Part shown: positions 18,777-27,446 of the stretch, in pieces
How positions within the stretch are numbered: the first letter of the stretch is position 1
How the letters are laid out: each line of letters starts with the position of its first letter
Source: Saccharopolyspora phatthalungensis
GTDB lineage: Bacteria; Actinomycetota; Actinomycetes; Mycobacteriales; Pseudonocardiaceae
Length of the DNA stretch: 64,000 nt
Assembly: GCF_014203395.1 (NCBI RefSeq)
Contig: NZ_JACHIW010000001.1
Location: 5,563,501 to 5,627,500 of the forward strand
Reading direction: 5' to 3'
Notes under the pieces: generated by a model
Databases searched by the model: none
What the model saw: the letters and a program-made list of their open reading frames with translations, nothing else
Told to the model about the DNA's origin: nothing
Made by a program: the position numbers and the translations under genes

Positions 18777-18805
18777 CGGACGTGGGAAGCCGGGGGCACG
18801 ACCCA

Positions 18806-19552
18806 TCAATCTTGCGTACGGAACCAGTCGCGGGATGGGTTGGAGACCGTGGGTATCGTGCGGGGCAGGCCGGGTTGGGCGACCCACCGGATCCCGTTGG
18901 CCAGGATGCGTTGGATCTCCGGTTGGTTGTAGACCGGGTAGCGTTCGTCGCCGGGGCTGAAGTAGAAGATGCGGCCCCGGCCGCGCCGGAACGTCGCCCC
19001 GGAGCGGAACACCTCGCCACCCGTGAACGAGCTGATGAAGACGAGCTCATCCGGGGTTGGGATGTCGAAGAATTCGCCGTAGGTCTCCTGCTCCGGGATC
19101 ACCACCGGGTTCGGTATTCCGTCGGCGATCGGATGCGTCGGGTCGACGGTCCACAGCACCTCGCGTTCGGCGGCGTTGCGCCAGCTCAGCGAGCAGGTGG
19201 TGCCCAGCAGCCGGGTGAAGATCTTCGAGAAGTGCCCGGAGTGCAGCACCAGCAGGCCCATCCCGCCGAGCACGTGCCGCCGCACCTGCTCGACCACCTC
19301 GTCATCGACCTGCGCGTGCGCCTTGTGTCCCCACCACAGCAGCACATCCGTGGCCTCCAGCACCGTCTCGGTCAGCCCGTGCTCGGGATAGCTGAGCAGC
19401 GCGGTGCGCACCGTCGCATCAGGCAGATGCTCGCCGATGCCAGTGGCGATGGCGCCGTGGATGCCGTTGGGGTAGTACTCCGGCATCCCGGCAGGATCCT
19501 TTGTGGACTCGTGGATGCCTTCGTTCCACACGGTGACGCGAAGCTGACTCAT
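18806..19552 (-). CDS. ThuA domain-containing protein
   Basis: A 248-residue protein of the ThuA (trehalose utilisation) family, which has a class I glutamine amidotransferase-like fold without the usual catalytic Cys. Supporting segments are [13 protein letters not shown] at the N-terminus, [33 protein letters not shown] and the C-terminal [21 protein letters not shown] with RILANGIRW. ThuA proteins occur in sugar and sugar-acid catabolic operons and their exact reaction is unclear. The start ATG overlaps the stop of the upstream oxidoreductase by four bases, so the two are co-translated. The 3' end converges on the giant effector gene with only 29 bases between. Confidence 0.92.
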   Translation of the reverse strand: MSQLRVTVWNEGIHESTKDPAGMPEYYPNGIHGAIATGIGEHLPDATVRTALLSYPEHGLTETVLEATDVLLWWGHKAHAQVDDEVVEQVRRHVLGGMGLLVLHSGHFSKIFTRLLGTTCSLSWRNAAEREVLWTVDPTHPIADGIPNPVVIPEQETYGEFFDIPTPDELVFISSFTGGEVFRSGATFRRGRGRIFYFSPGDERYPVYNQPEIQRILANGIRWVAQPGLPRTIPTVSNPSRDWFRTQD

Positions 19553-20634
19553 TCGACGGTGATCTCCCTCTTCTCGGCGGCGGACTGGTAGCAGGCATCG
19601 ATCACCCGGGCACGCCGCAGGGCGAGCGAACCGTTGTTGGCGGCCCACTCGCCCGGGGTGCGCAGCACGCGGACGAAGTTCTCCACGACTCCGGCGTGCG
19701 CTCGGCCGGGTTCCGCCGTCGGCGCGTAGTCCGCGACCACGCCATCGACGTCCCGGTACACGCGGAGCTCGCCGACCTGGGCCTTCGTGGCACCAACGGC
19801 TCTGAGCTCGGCGCCGCCGTCGGTGCCGAGGACGCTGAAGTCGATCAGGTCGATCGGGCTGCGGAACGCCGCCCACGAGGTTTCCAGCACGAGCGTGCCG
19901 CCGCCCGCCAGCCGGATGAAGGCGGCCGCGAAGTCCTCGACCTCGAACTTCGAGGCGGCTTCGTTCTTGGCGCTCCACTGCATCTCGCCGATGTTGCGGT
20001 GTCCGAGCTCGGCGTAGGTGACCGCGCTGACCGACTCCACGCGCGGCTCGCCGAGCAGGAAGAGCGCATAGTCGAGCACATGCACGCCGATGTCGGCGAG
20101 CGGGCCGCCGCCGGATTTTTCCTGGTCCGTGAACCAACTGCCCAGTTTCGGGATCCCACGCCGCCGCATCCAGGACGCCTTCGCGTAGTACGGTCGCCCC
20201 AGCTCGCCGCGGTGGATGATCTCGCCGAGTGTCTGAATGTCGCCGCGCAGCCGGTGGTTGAACACGATGTCGAGCACGCGCCCGGCCGAGCGCGCGGCAT
20301 CGACCATCTGCTGACCTTCGACACCGTTGCGCGCCAGCGGTTTCTCGCTGAGCACGTGTACGCCGCGCTTCAGCGCGGCGATGGCGACCGGGGCGTGCAG
20401 GAAGGTCGGGACGGCGATGCTGATGGCGTCGAGTTCGGCGGATTCGAGCAGATCCTCCCAGTTCTCGAACAGCATCCGCGCGCCGTACTGCTCGCCCAGC
20501 GAGTGGAGGAGTTCGGGCTCCTGCCCGGCGATCGCGACGATCTCGACGTCCGGGAGTGCCTGGTAGGCGTCCAGGTGTTGGCGGCCCGCCCAACCGATGC
20601 CGATGACACCGACCCGAAGCATGGGGTCACTCAT
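19549..20634 (-). CDS. Gfo/Idh/MocA family oxidoreductase
   Basis: A 361-residue NAD(P)-dependent sugar or inositol dehydrogenase-like enzyme. The N-terminal Rossmann motif [14 protein letters not shown], the EKPLARN segment carrying the family's conserved EKP, and the C-terminal alpha/beta domain ([20 protein letters not shown]) are all present. The start ATG at 20634 is chosen because the Rossmann strand begins seven codons later. An upstream extension of the frame is Arg/Pro-rich and unlike the family. Coupled to thuA downstream, it probably oxidises a sugar or cyclitol intermediate whose identity cannot be read from sequence. Confidence 0.92.
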   Translation of the reverse strand: MSDPMLRVGVIGIGWAGRQHLDAYQALPDVEIVAIAGQEPELLHSLGEQYGARMLFENWEDLLESAELDAISIAVPTFLHAPVAIAALKRGVHVLSEKPLARNGVEGQQMVDAARSAGRVLDIVFNHRLRGDIQTLGEIIHRGELGRPYYAKASWMRRRGIPKLGSWFTDQEKSGGGPLADIGVHVLDYALFLLGEPRVESVSAVTYAELGHRNIGEMQWSAKNEAASKFEVEDFAAAFIRLAGGGTLVLETSWAAFRSPIDLIDFSVLGTDGGAELRAVGATKAQVGELRVYRDVDGVVADYAPTAEPGRAHAGVVENFVRVLRTPGEWAANNGSLALRRARVIDACYQSAAEKREITVE

Positions 20635-20864
20635 TGCTGGGACTCCTTCGACTGTCGCAGGTGGGGGTCGATCCTTTGATCGCGCCGGCGGATGGCGACC
20701 GGGACAGTCCGCAGGAACCCGTTTCCCACCGAGATGAACACCAGGACCGCGGGGGTGGTGATCCTTCGGTGCCTGCTCGGCGGTCGGGCACCTGGCCGGC
20801 TCACGAGAGCGAGCACGGCGGCGGTGGTGACGACTGCCGGGGAGCTGACGCTTTTCAGCTGCAT
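20631..20864 (-). CDS. Possible small protein overlapping the oxidoreductase start
   Basis: A 77-residue frame that ends TGA overlapping the ATG of the oxidoreductase at 20634, the arrangement seen in coupled operons. It has two moderately hydrophobic stretches (AVVTTAAVLALVS and TPAVLVFISVGNGF) and a basic tail. I recognise no family. It could be a real leader protein, a decayed transporter remnant, or chance. A weak GGAAATGACAG lies before its ATG. Confidence 0.25.
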   Translation of the reverse strand: MQLKSVSSPAVVTTAAVLALVSRPGARPPSRHRRITTPAVLVFISVGNGFLRTVPVAIRRRDQRIDPHLRQSKESQQ

Positions 20865-21165
20865 CTGTCATTTCCGCTTGGCGGTTCATGGCGCCGAGAT
20901 CGCGCGTCGGCGGCCCGGGTCCCGATCAGAACTGCGGCGTGAGACAAGTCAAATAGATAGCGGTGCGGGTGTGCTGCGTCAAGGCATGTCGTTCATCAGG
21001 CCGAAGAACCCCTCCGGCGACAGCACGTTCTCGATCGCGGCCACCACCGCGCCGGCCGGCCCGGCGAAGCGGTTGCCGACTTAAATCTGGCGATCTAGCT
21101 TTGACCGCGACGAAAATCGGGCGTGTGATACCCGTGGTTGTCATCTGATCCGAAGGAGGCTCCTC
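20865..21165. other. Divergent intergenic region with a coding remnant
   Basis: Separates two divergently transcribed sugar-catabolic gene sets. On the minus strand, 21080-20979 reads 33 residues (beginning VGNRFAGPAGAVVAAIENVL, ending MNDMP and a stop) with an in-frame TAA immediately upstream. It looks like the tail of a deleted gene, family not recognised. A strong GAAGGAGG ribosome binding site precedes GTG 21166. Promoters for both directions are presumably here, but none is clear. Confidence 0.45.
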
Positions 21166-22305
21166 GTGAGCCCTGCAGGTTCTCGGCGAGGCGTGGCGGT
21201 CCTGGGAGCCGGGATGATCGGCGACGTGCACCGGCGCGCGGCGATCCTCGCGGGCGCCGACGTGGTTGGCGTCCTGGCGTCATCGCAGCAGCGTTCAAGG
21301 CAGGTGGCAGACGGCTGGGGGGTGGCCGCCTACCAGGATCTCGCCGAGGTCCTGGCCGATGAACGCGTCAGCGTCGTCCACATCTGCACGCCGAACGCCA
21401 CCCACGCACCGTTCGCGACGGCAGCCCTGCGAGCGGGCAAGCACGTGATCTGCGAGAAGCCGCTGGGCATTTCGCTGGCCGAGGCCGAGCGGATGTGCGC
21501 CGTGGCGGTGGAAAGCGGCCTGGTGGCGGCGGTGCCGTTCGTCTACCGGTACCACCCGGTGGTGCGGGAGATCCGGGCCCGGCGACAGGCCGGCGAGTTC
21601 GGTGCCTGGAATCTGCTGCACGGCAGCTACCTGCAGGACTGGATGCTGTCGCCGGAGGCGTCGAGCTGGCGGGTGGATCCGGAGCTCGGTGGGCCGTCGC
21701 GGGCATTCGCCGACATCGGCTCGCACTGGTGCGACCTGGTCCAGTGGGTTTCCGGGGAGACGTTCACCGACGTGTTCGCCGAGCTGTCCATCGCGGTGCC
21801 GACCCGCCCGGCGGCTGCCGGGCCGACCTTCGCCGGACCCGCGGCGGTCTCCGGGGCTTCCGGCGATCGGGTCGAGGTGCGCACCGAGGACTCGGCCGCG
21901 CTGCTGCTGCGGACCGCCGCCGGGGTGCTCGGTTCGGCGACGATCTCGCAGGTCGCCGCTGGGCGGAAGAACCGGCTGTGGTTCGAGCTCGATGGCGCGC
22001 TGGGCAGCGCGGTGTTCGACCAGGAGGAACCGGAACGGATCTGGCTCGGCGGGGTCGACGGCAACCGGATCCTGGTCCGCGACCCCGAACACGGTTCGGC
22101 AGAGCAGCGCCGGCTGTCGACGCTGCCCGCCGGTCACGCGCAGGGATATGCGCAGTGCTTCGAAGCGTTCGTCGCGGACACCTACGCCGCGATCGACGGC
22201 GGCAGCCCGGAGGGGCTGCCCACGTTCGAGGACGGCTTGCGGTCGGCCAGGCTGGTCGACGCGGTCCTGCGCTCCGCCCACCACGGTTCCTGGACGAAGG
22301 TGTGA
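21166..22305 (+). CDS. Gfo/Idh/MocA family oxidoreductase
   Basis: A 379-residue NAD(P)-dependent dehydrogenase-like protein. The Rossmann fold motif is VAVLGAGMIGDVHRRAA, the conserved EKPLGISL segment is near residue 103, and the substrate domain has GGPSRAFADIGSHWCDLVQW, which matches the family's DxGxH motif. The GTG start follows GAAGGAGG at good spacing. It is a second oxidoreductase, divergent from the one at 19549, and is followed three bases later by a sugar phosphate isomerase-like gene. The pair resembles modules that oxidise and rearrange sugars or inositols. Confidence 0.92.
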   Translation: MSPAGSRRGVAVLGAGMIGDVHRRAAILAGADVVGVLASSQQRSRQVADGWGVAAYQDLAEVLADERVSVVHICTPNATHAPFATAALRAGKHVICEKPLGISLAEAERMCAVAVESGLVAAVPFVYRYHPVVREIRARRQAGEFGAWNLLHGSYLQDWMLSPEASSWRVDPELGGPSRAFADIGSHWCDLVQWVSGETFTDVFAELSIAVPTRPAAAGPTFAGPAAVSGASGDRVEVRTEDSAALLLRTAAGVLGSATISQVAAGRKNRLWFELDGALGSAVFDQEEPERIWLGGVDGNRILVRDPEHGSAEQRRLSTLPAGHAQGYAQCFEAFVADTYAAIDGGSPEGLPTFEDGLRSARLVDAVLRSAHHGSWTKV

Positions 22306-22308
22306 TCG

Positions 22309-23229
22309 ATGCGGCTCGGAATGCTCACCGCGTGTCTTCCACAGTGGACGCTGGACCGGATCGCCGGGTGGGCTGCGGCGGCCGGATTCGAGGCGCTGGA
22401 GGTGGCGGTTTGGCCCAGCACCGGCGGCCGCGACTACGCGGCCGCCCACCTGCCGGTAGCCGACTTCGGGCCGCAGGCGGTCGAGGAGACGCGGGCGCTG
22501 TTCGACAAACACGGGCTCGCGCTGTCGGCGTTCGCCTACTACGAGAACAACCTCCACCCGGATCCGGCGCGGCGCGAGGAGATCCAGACCCACCTGCGGC
22601 ACGCGATCGACGCTGCCCAGGCGCTCGGCGTGGCCTACGTCGGGACGTTCATCGGGCGGGACTGGACGAAGTCGGTGGCCGACAACCTCGCCGAAGCGGA
22701 GCGGGTGTTCCCCGCGCTGGTCGACTACGCGGGGGAGCGCGGCGTGCGGATCATCATCGAGAACTGCGTGATGGAGGGCTGGCACCCGGACGGATATCCC
22801 GGGAACCTGGCGTACTCGCCGGAGTTGTGGGAGTGGATGTTCGGCCTCGGGCTGTACCTGAACTGGGATCCGTCGCACCTGACCTGGATCGGCATCGACC
22901 CGGTCGAGACCATCGCCCCCTACATCGACCGGATCGTGCACGCCCAGGCCAAGGACGTCGAGCTGGACCCGGCGGCACGGCAGCGCTACGGCTTCTTCGG
23001 CAAGGTGAACAAGGGCGGCAACCCTTGGGACCTGGGCTGGTGGCGCTACCGCGTGCCGGGCCTGGGGCAGATCGACTGGACGCGAGTGGTGGACCGGCTC
23101 TACGAGCACGGGTTCACCGGCACGCTGTCGGTGGAGCACGAAGACCCGGTGTGGGGCGGCGACGACGAGCGCATCACCCAGGGCCTACACATCGCCCACC
23201 GCACGCTACGCCCACTGCTCGTCCATTGA
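22309..23229 (+). CDS. Sugar phosphate isomerase/epimerase (xylose isomerase-like TIM barrel)
   Basis: A 306-residue AP endonuclease 2/xylose isomerase-like TIM-barrel protein. Metal-binding positions of the family can be seen in IIIENCVMEG (Glu), LNWDPSHLTWIG (Asp and His), RIVHAQAKDV (His) and LSVEHEDP (Glu). Such proteins epimerise or isomerise sugars and keto-inositols with a divalent metal. It begins three bases after the upstream oxidoreductase stop, so the two are one operon. Together with ThuA and the divergent oxidoreductase this suggests a small carbohydrate catabolic regulon without a visible transporter or regulator. Confidence 0.9.
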   Translation: MRLGMLTACLPQWTLDRIAGWAAAAGFEALEVAVWPSTGGRDYAAAHLPVADFGPQAVEETRALFDKHGLALSAFAYYENNLHPDPARREEIQTHLRHAIDAAQALGVAYVGTFIGRDWTKSVADNLAEAERVFPALVDYAGERGVRIIIENCVMEGWHPDGYPGNLAYSPELWEWMFGLGLYLNWDPSHLTWIGIDPVETIAPYIDRIVHAQAKDVELDPAARQRYGFFGKVNKGGNPWDLGWWRYRVPGLGQIDWTRVVDRLYEHGFTGTLSVEHEDPVWGGDDERITQGLHIAHRTLRPLLVH

Positions 23230-23234
23230 GCGGT

Positions 23235-23248
23235 CGATTTCAATGGAA
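23235..23248. repeat. Half copy of the dispersed palindromic repeat
   Basis: CGATTTCAATGGAA, identical to the left arm of copy 2, sits just after the isomerase stop. There is no right arm nearby, because the DUF397 gene begins instead. It may be a remnant or a recombination endpoint, since the full copy 2 lies at the far side of that DUF397 gene. Confidence 0.6.
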
Positions 23249-23255
23249 CCGTGCA

Positions 23256-23525
23256 TCACGCAGGGAAGCGGTTGTCCTTCACGGCGGAGATGAATGCCGA
23301 CCACTGGGCGTGAGTTGTGGTGAAGTACCCGGCGGCACGGTCCTTGCTGTCCCGCACAGCCGCACCGAACGAGACCCGCCCGACTTCGACGCACGAGGAT
23401 TGCTGCCCGGAGCGGCTGGACTTCCGCCAACCTTCCGGCAGGTACTCCGCCCTCCCGACCTCGACACAGCCCGTGTTGGCACCGCTGCATGGGCTCTTCC
23501 GCCAATCCTTCGGGTGTCCGGTCAT
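23256..23525 (-). CDS. DUF397 domain-containing protein, first tandem copy
   Basis: An 89-residue actinobacterial DUF397 protein. The usual DUF397 unit (GWRKSSRSG..SSCVEVGRVS then AAVRDSKDRAAGYF and QWSAFISAVKDNRF) is complete. It is preceded by an extra first half-unit, DWRKSPCSGANTGCVEVGR. DUF397 proteins usually accompany XRE-type DNA-binding proteins in two-gene regulatory pairs related to WhiJ/BldB-type developmental control. No XRE gene is visible here. The ATG at 23525 follows GGAGGGC. The neighbouring gene at 23637 is a close duplicate. Confidence 0.88.
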   Translation of the reverse strand: MTGHPKDWRKSPCSGANTGCVEVGRAEYLPEGWRKSSRSGQQSSCVEVGRVSFGAAVRDSKDRAAGYFTTTHAQWSAFISAVKDNRFPA

Positions 23526-23579
23526 GCGATGCCCTCCAACTCGTCGACACGTGATGCAACTGATCGGCCATGGCGTCGC

Positions 23580-23621
23580 CGATTTCAATGGAAGTCGGCG
23601 TGCTGATTTCCATTGAAATCG
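23580..23621. repeat. Dispersed palindromic repeat, copy 2
   Basis: Perfect 14-base arms CGATTTCAATGGAA and TTCCATTGAAATCG around a 14-base spacer that includes GTCGGCGTGCTGAT, very close to the spacer of copy 1. It lies between the two DUF397 genes. Spacer conservation shows that the whole element, not only its arms, has been copied. Confidence 0.8.
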
Positions 23622-23636
23622 ACCGGTATCCGTGTG

Positions 23637-23906
23637 TCAGCCGACGAAGCGGTTGTCCTTCACGGCGGAGATGAATGCCGACCACTGGGCGTGAGTCGTG
23701 GTGAAGTACCCGGCGGCACGGTCCTTGGTGTCCCGCACCGCAGCGCCGATCGAGACGCGCCCAACCTCGACGCACGCGGACTGCTGCCCGGAGCGACTGG
23801 ACTTCCGCCACCCTTCCGGCAGGTACTCAACCCTCCCGACCTCTACACACTGACCACCGCTTTTCGAGTGCGATGACGTCCGCCAGTTCGTCAGTAAAAG
23901 CCCCAT
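23637..23906 (-). CDS. DUF397 domain-containing protein, second tandem copy
   Basis: An 89-residue DUF397 protein almost identical to the copy at 23256 from EYLPEGWRKSSRSG onward, with a diverged first half-unit NWRTSSHSKSGGQCVEVGR. Both copies therefore share an unusual one-and-a-half-domain layout. The ATG at 23906 follows GGAGGTCC. Its first 34 bases overlap the annotated start of the divergent zinc-finger gene, so one of the two starts may be further in. No XRE partner is adjacent. Confidence 0.88.
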   Translation of the reverse strand: MGLLLTNWRTSSHSKSGGQCVEVGRVEYLPEGWRKSSRSGQQSACVEVGRVSIGAAVRDTKDRAAGYFTTTHAQWSAFISAVKDNRFVG

Positions 23907-24247
23907 CTGGACCTCCAGCGCTGGCTAGTGGGCTTGGACCAGACTACGTAGCCGATCAAGTGAAGCAGGAGCTGGCAGAGCGACAGACCTCACTGTTGGC
24001 TCGGCGGGACGATGTCGTGTACTGGATCGTGCCTTCCGGGGCGAAGGTTCGGCACGGCATCACCGACAAGCCCGGTCGTTGGCCCGCTGGGACCGAGGTG
24101 TCCGCGCTGTGCGGGCAAGGCGTGAAGATTCCGCTGCCCACCCCGTTGCCCGCAGTACCGAAAAGCACCAGCATCACGGCCCAGTGCGACGGCTGCTTGG
24201 AGGAGTACCGGCTACGCGGCTCACCCTCCACGGTCTGGGACTTCTGA
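23873..24247 (+). CDS. Small zinc-finger protein (zf-HC3-like)
   Basis: A 124-residue protein whose C-terminal two thirds matches small actinobacterial zinc-finger proteins: VYWIVPSGAKVRHGITDKPGRWPAGTEVSALCGQ, then ITAQCDGCLEEYR. His and three Cys (HGIT, LCGQ, CDGC) form a likely zinc site. The function is unknown, and such genes often lie beside DUF397/XRE genes. The ATG at 23873 overlaps the divergent DUF397 gene by 34 bases, so a downstream start such as GTG 23960 is possible. Confidence 0.7.
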   Translation: MTSASSSVKAPSGPPALASGLGPDYVADQVKQELAERQTSLLARRDDVVYWIVPSGAKVRHGITDKPGRWPAGTEVSALCGQGVKIPLPTPLPAVPKSTSITAQCDGCLEEYRLRGSPSTVWDF

Positions 24248-24814
24248 CAGATCCCCAGTCTGGCCTCGCTGCGTTTCCCCTGGCGCGGCGGGGCCGTCCG
24301 GTAGGGGCGGGCTCCCCCTCTCCATCCCCGCCCCTGCCGGACACTCCACTGGACACCACGTGCGGACCCGGCAGTGTTGTCGGGGTGGTGCTGGTCGCGT
24401 CGGCGGGGATCCCGACCGCGGCGGCGCGGCGGACGGTCCGTGCGGCGCCGTAGACCTCGGGGCGGGAAACGCAATAGGCTTCTCCGGTGAATTTTCGCGG
24501 TCCGTGCGTTGCCCGTGGTTTGTAACGATCTGAACGTCCGACGCCGATCTCAAACGAGTGATCTTGATCCGATACAGTGCCTTCGCACCAGGGGGACACG
24601 GACGTGTCAGCAAGGCGGAGTGCAGGCCCACGGGTGGTCGGTAGCGGGAAAGGAGAGGGCCTTCCAACATCACTCGGACCGAGGAATGCTGTCGGGCAGC
24701 GCAGGCGAGCCCCGGCGGCGCTGTACCCCGCCGCGCGCTGCGCGATGACATGCGTCCGCACGACGTGCAAAACAGCTCGCCCGGGCGCGGGCGAGACTAA
24801 AAGATGGAAAGTGC
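24248..24814. other. 567-base intergenic region before the conservon
   Basis: No convincing gene; open frames are Arg/Pro-rich shadows. The part near 24510-24590 is less GC-rich and has candidate promoter elements (ATCTTGATCCGATACAGTG), so the conservon promoter may lie there with a leader of some 200 bases. This is a weak guess. Confidence 0.35.
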
Positions 24815-27409
24815 GTGGAAGTGACAACCCAGAACGAGTCTTTCGCACCCCCTGGAGAAGCGAGCAGACGCCGGACGAAACGCTCCGACATCTCGATCAG
24901 ATCGCGACTGACGTGGGCAGTCGCCATTCCCTGGGTCGTCGTCGGCGTCCTGTGGGTGGTCGGCTGTTCGCTGTTCGCCTTCGAAGCCATTTACACCCAG
25001 CAGGTCGCCTCGGGTGTCCGGCAGATGTCGCTGCCGGCCGTGACGGCGCTGGACCACGTCCAGCGGGAACGCCTGCGCAGCCTTGAGGTCGTCAGCCAAC
25101 CCGGCCTGGGCACGGCTGAGCTCACCGCGCAGCAACGGGAGACCGACCGGGCCATGGCCGCCATGCAGCAGCAGTCCGCGGCACTGGTCGATTCGGCACC
25201 CGACGAGCTCAAGCGCCCGATGACCGAGCTGACCGGCCACTTCGCCCGGCTGCCCGAGCTGCGTTCCCGGATCGCCACCCACCAGGCTTCGACCAACGAG
25301 ATCAACGACTTCTACAATGGGCTGTTCGACACGGCCACCCGGCTGTTCGACGTGCAGGCGCGAATCACCCCGGACTCCGTGACCCTGCAGGGCGCGCTCA
25401 CCGGGTTGGGGATGTTCCGTGGTTCGGACATGTTCTCCCGCGAGGCGTCCCTGGTCGGGACTTCGCTGGCCAACGGCGAGCTGAAGCCGGACCAGTACCG
25501 GCAGTTGGTGGGATACATCGACGCCCAGCACACGCTGCTGGAGACCAACGCCAACAACCTGTTGCCCTCGGTCCAGCAGGATTATCGCAACATGCTGGCC
25601 AGCCCGGGCTGGCAGCAGCTGGTCGCCGCCGAGAACAAGATCATCGCCCAAGGTCCCTTCGACCGCAGTGACGCGCCGCCGGTGCGGCTGGACGAGTGGC
25701 GGCAGATCACCAACAACGTCGGCTCCGATATGTCCGGACTGGTGCGCAACCAGGCCGACCAGGTGTCCTTGAACGGCGTCATCAGCGGTAACGGAACACT
25801 GTGGACGGTGCTCTACGGCAGCTTGATCGCGCTGGCTGTCGCGCTCGTGTCGTTCATCTTCGCCCGCCGCGTCTACCGCACGGTGGTCGACGAGGCACTG
25901 CTGACCCGGCTGCAGGGCCTGCGCACCGAGTCGCTGGCAATGGCGCGGAAGCTGCCGGACGTGGTGCGCCGGCTGCGCGACGGCGAGGCCGTCAACGTCG
26001 AGACCGAGATGGTCGCGCTGGACCACTTCGGCAGCGACGAGGTCGGCCAGGTGGCCCAGGCGATCCAGCTGTTCCAGCAGGAAGCGGTGGAAGCGGCGGT
26101 CGGCGAGACCCGGGCCCGACAGGGTGCACGTGTGGTGTTCGTCGGCATGGCGCACCGAATCCAGCGCCTGCTGCGGCACATGCACGGCACCATCGACCAG
26201 CTGGAGCGCAACGAGGAGAACTCCGCGCAGCTGGCCAAACTGTTCGAACTGGACAACTCGACCACCCGCGCGCGGCGCACGGTCGAGAACCTGCTGGTGC
26301 TTGGTGACCAGCAGCCCGGTCGCCGGTGGAGCCGACCGGTCGCGCTGATGGACGTGTTACGTTCGTCGGTCTCCGAGATCGACCAGTACTCGCGCGTGGT
26401 CATCGGGCACGTCCCGGAGGTCATGGTCAGCGGCGCGGCCGTCGGCGACGCGATCCACCTGATCTCCGAGCTGATCGACAACGCGACCGCGTTCTCCCCG
26501 CCGAACACGCAGGTGCACGTGGACGCCACCGCAGTCGCCCGAGGTGTCGCCGTCGACATCGCCGACCAGGGCCTGGGCATGGACGAGCTGATCCGCGAGC
26601 GGGCGAACTCGATGATGTCCCGTCCGCCGGAGTTCGACCGTCTGGTGCTGGAGAACAACAAGGCCGAGCAGCTGGGCCTGTTCACCGCCGCGCGACTCGC
26701 GCAGCGCCGGGACATCAGCGTGGAATTCGGCGTCTCGGCCTACGGCGGCACCCGTGCCACGGTGCTGTTCCCGGACCGGATCCTGGAAGCCGACACGGCG
26801 GTCACCACGAGCAACGGCGGCGGTAACGTCAGCGGTGTTTTCCCCGTCGGCATCAGCGGCGCGAGCAGCGGCGATGCGGCCGGGAACGACGGTGAAAACG
26901 GCTACCGCGGCAACAACGGTTACGCGAGTAGTGGTGGCAAACACCAACTCGCCAACCCGACGATGGTGCCGCGACCACGGGAGTTGAGCTGGAATGGTGT
27001 CATGACCGACCAGCCCACCTCGGCGAAGGCGCCGAAGTCGGCCGAGACCACTTACGAGTGGCCTGCGGCGGAACCGAGCGCACAAGCCAGCGCGCCCACG
27101 ACGCAGTTCGAGGCGGCGCTGCCGGAGCCGACGCCGGCACCCGATCCGACGCCGGCACCCGACCCGACGCCGACGCCGACCCAGACCCCGACGCCGCCCT
27201 CGGCGTCGGCGTCTTCGCCGGAACGACGGCGGGCTTCGGGCGGCCGTCCGCCGCTGCCGAAGCGCGTGCCGCAGACCCATCTCGCGGATGGGTTGCGGGA
27301 CGACCCGGAGCAGGAGGAGCAAGCCGTCGTCGCTTCTCCGAGCAAGCTGGCCGGCTTCCGGCGGGCATTCCGCGGCGGGTTTGGCGATACACCCGGCGAC
27401 CGCTCGTGA
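24815..27409 (+). CDS. cvnA: Conservon sensor kinase-like protein (CvnA)
   Basis: An 864-residue membrane protein leading a four-gene conservon. The first membrane helix is near residues 32-56 and the extracellular nitrate/nitrite sensor-like region spans about 57-325. The second helix is near 330-350 (TVLYGSLIALAVALVSFIF), followed by a HAMP-like segment and a HATPase region with HLISELIDNATAFSPP (N box), VDIADQGLGMD (G1 box) and LGLFTAARLA (G2 box). The tail is Pro-rich with PAPDPT repeats. At the expected phosphoacceptor motif, where relatives read LDHLxTR, this protein reads LDNSTTR (Asn481). It may therefore not autophosphorylate in the usual way. Start GTG 24815 or 24821. Confidence 0.88.
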   Translation: MEVTTQNESFAPPGEASRRRTKRSDISIRSRLTWAVAIPWVVVGVLWVVGCSLFAFEAIYTQQVASGVRQMSLPAVTALDHVQRERLRSLEVVSQPGLGTAELTAQQRETDRAMAAMQQQSAALVDSAPDELKRPMTELTGHFARLPELRSRIATHQASTNEINDFYNGLFDTATRLFDVQARITPDSVTLQGALTGLGMFRGSDMFSREASLVGTSLANGELKPDQYRQLVGYIDAQHTLLETNANNLLPSVQQDYRNMLASPGWQQLVAAENKIIAQGPFDRSDAPPVRLDEWRQITNNVGSDMSGLVRNQADQVSLNGVISGNGTLWTVLYGSLIALAVALVSFIFARRVYRTVVDEALLTRLQGLRTESLAMARKLPDVVRRLRDGEAVNVETEMVALDHFGSDEVGQVAQAIQLFQQEAVEAAVGETRARQGARVVFVGMAHRIQRLLRHMHGTIDQLERNEENSAQLAKLFELDNSTTRARRTVENLLVLGDQQPGRRWSRPVALMDVLRSSVSEIDQYSRVVIGHVPEVMVSGAAVGDAIHLISELIDNATAFSPPNTQVHVDATAVARGVAVDIADQGLGMDELIRERANSMMSRPPEFDRLVLENNKAEQLGLFTAARLAQRRDISVEFGVSAYGGTRATVLFPDRILEADTAVTTSNGGGNVSGVFPVGISGASSGDAAGNDGENGYRGNNGYASSGGKHQLANPTMVPRPRELSWNGVMTDQPTSAKAPKSAETTYEWPAAEPSAQASAPTTQFEAALPEPTPAPDPTPAPDPTPTPTQTPTPPSASASSPERRRASGGRPPLPKRVPQTHLADGLRDDPEQEEQAVVASPSKLAGFRRAFRGGFGDTPGDRS

Positions 27410-27446
27410 GCAGACCAGATAACAAGCAAGTGTGTGTGAGGTGGGC

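Noticed and set aside
20979..21080. 33-residue coding tail (VGNRFAGPAG...MNDMP) on the minus strand
   Set aside because: It has no start and a stop directly upstream, and I could not match it to a family, so it is mentioned only in the intergenic entry and as part of a finding.
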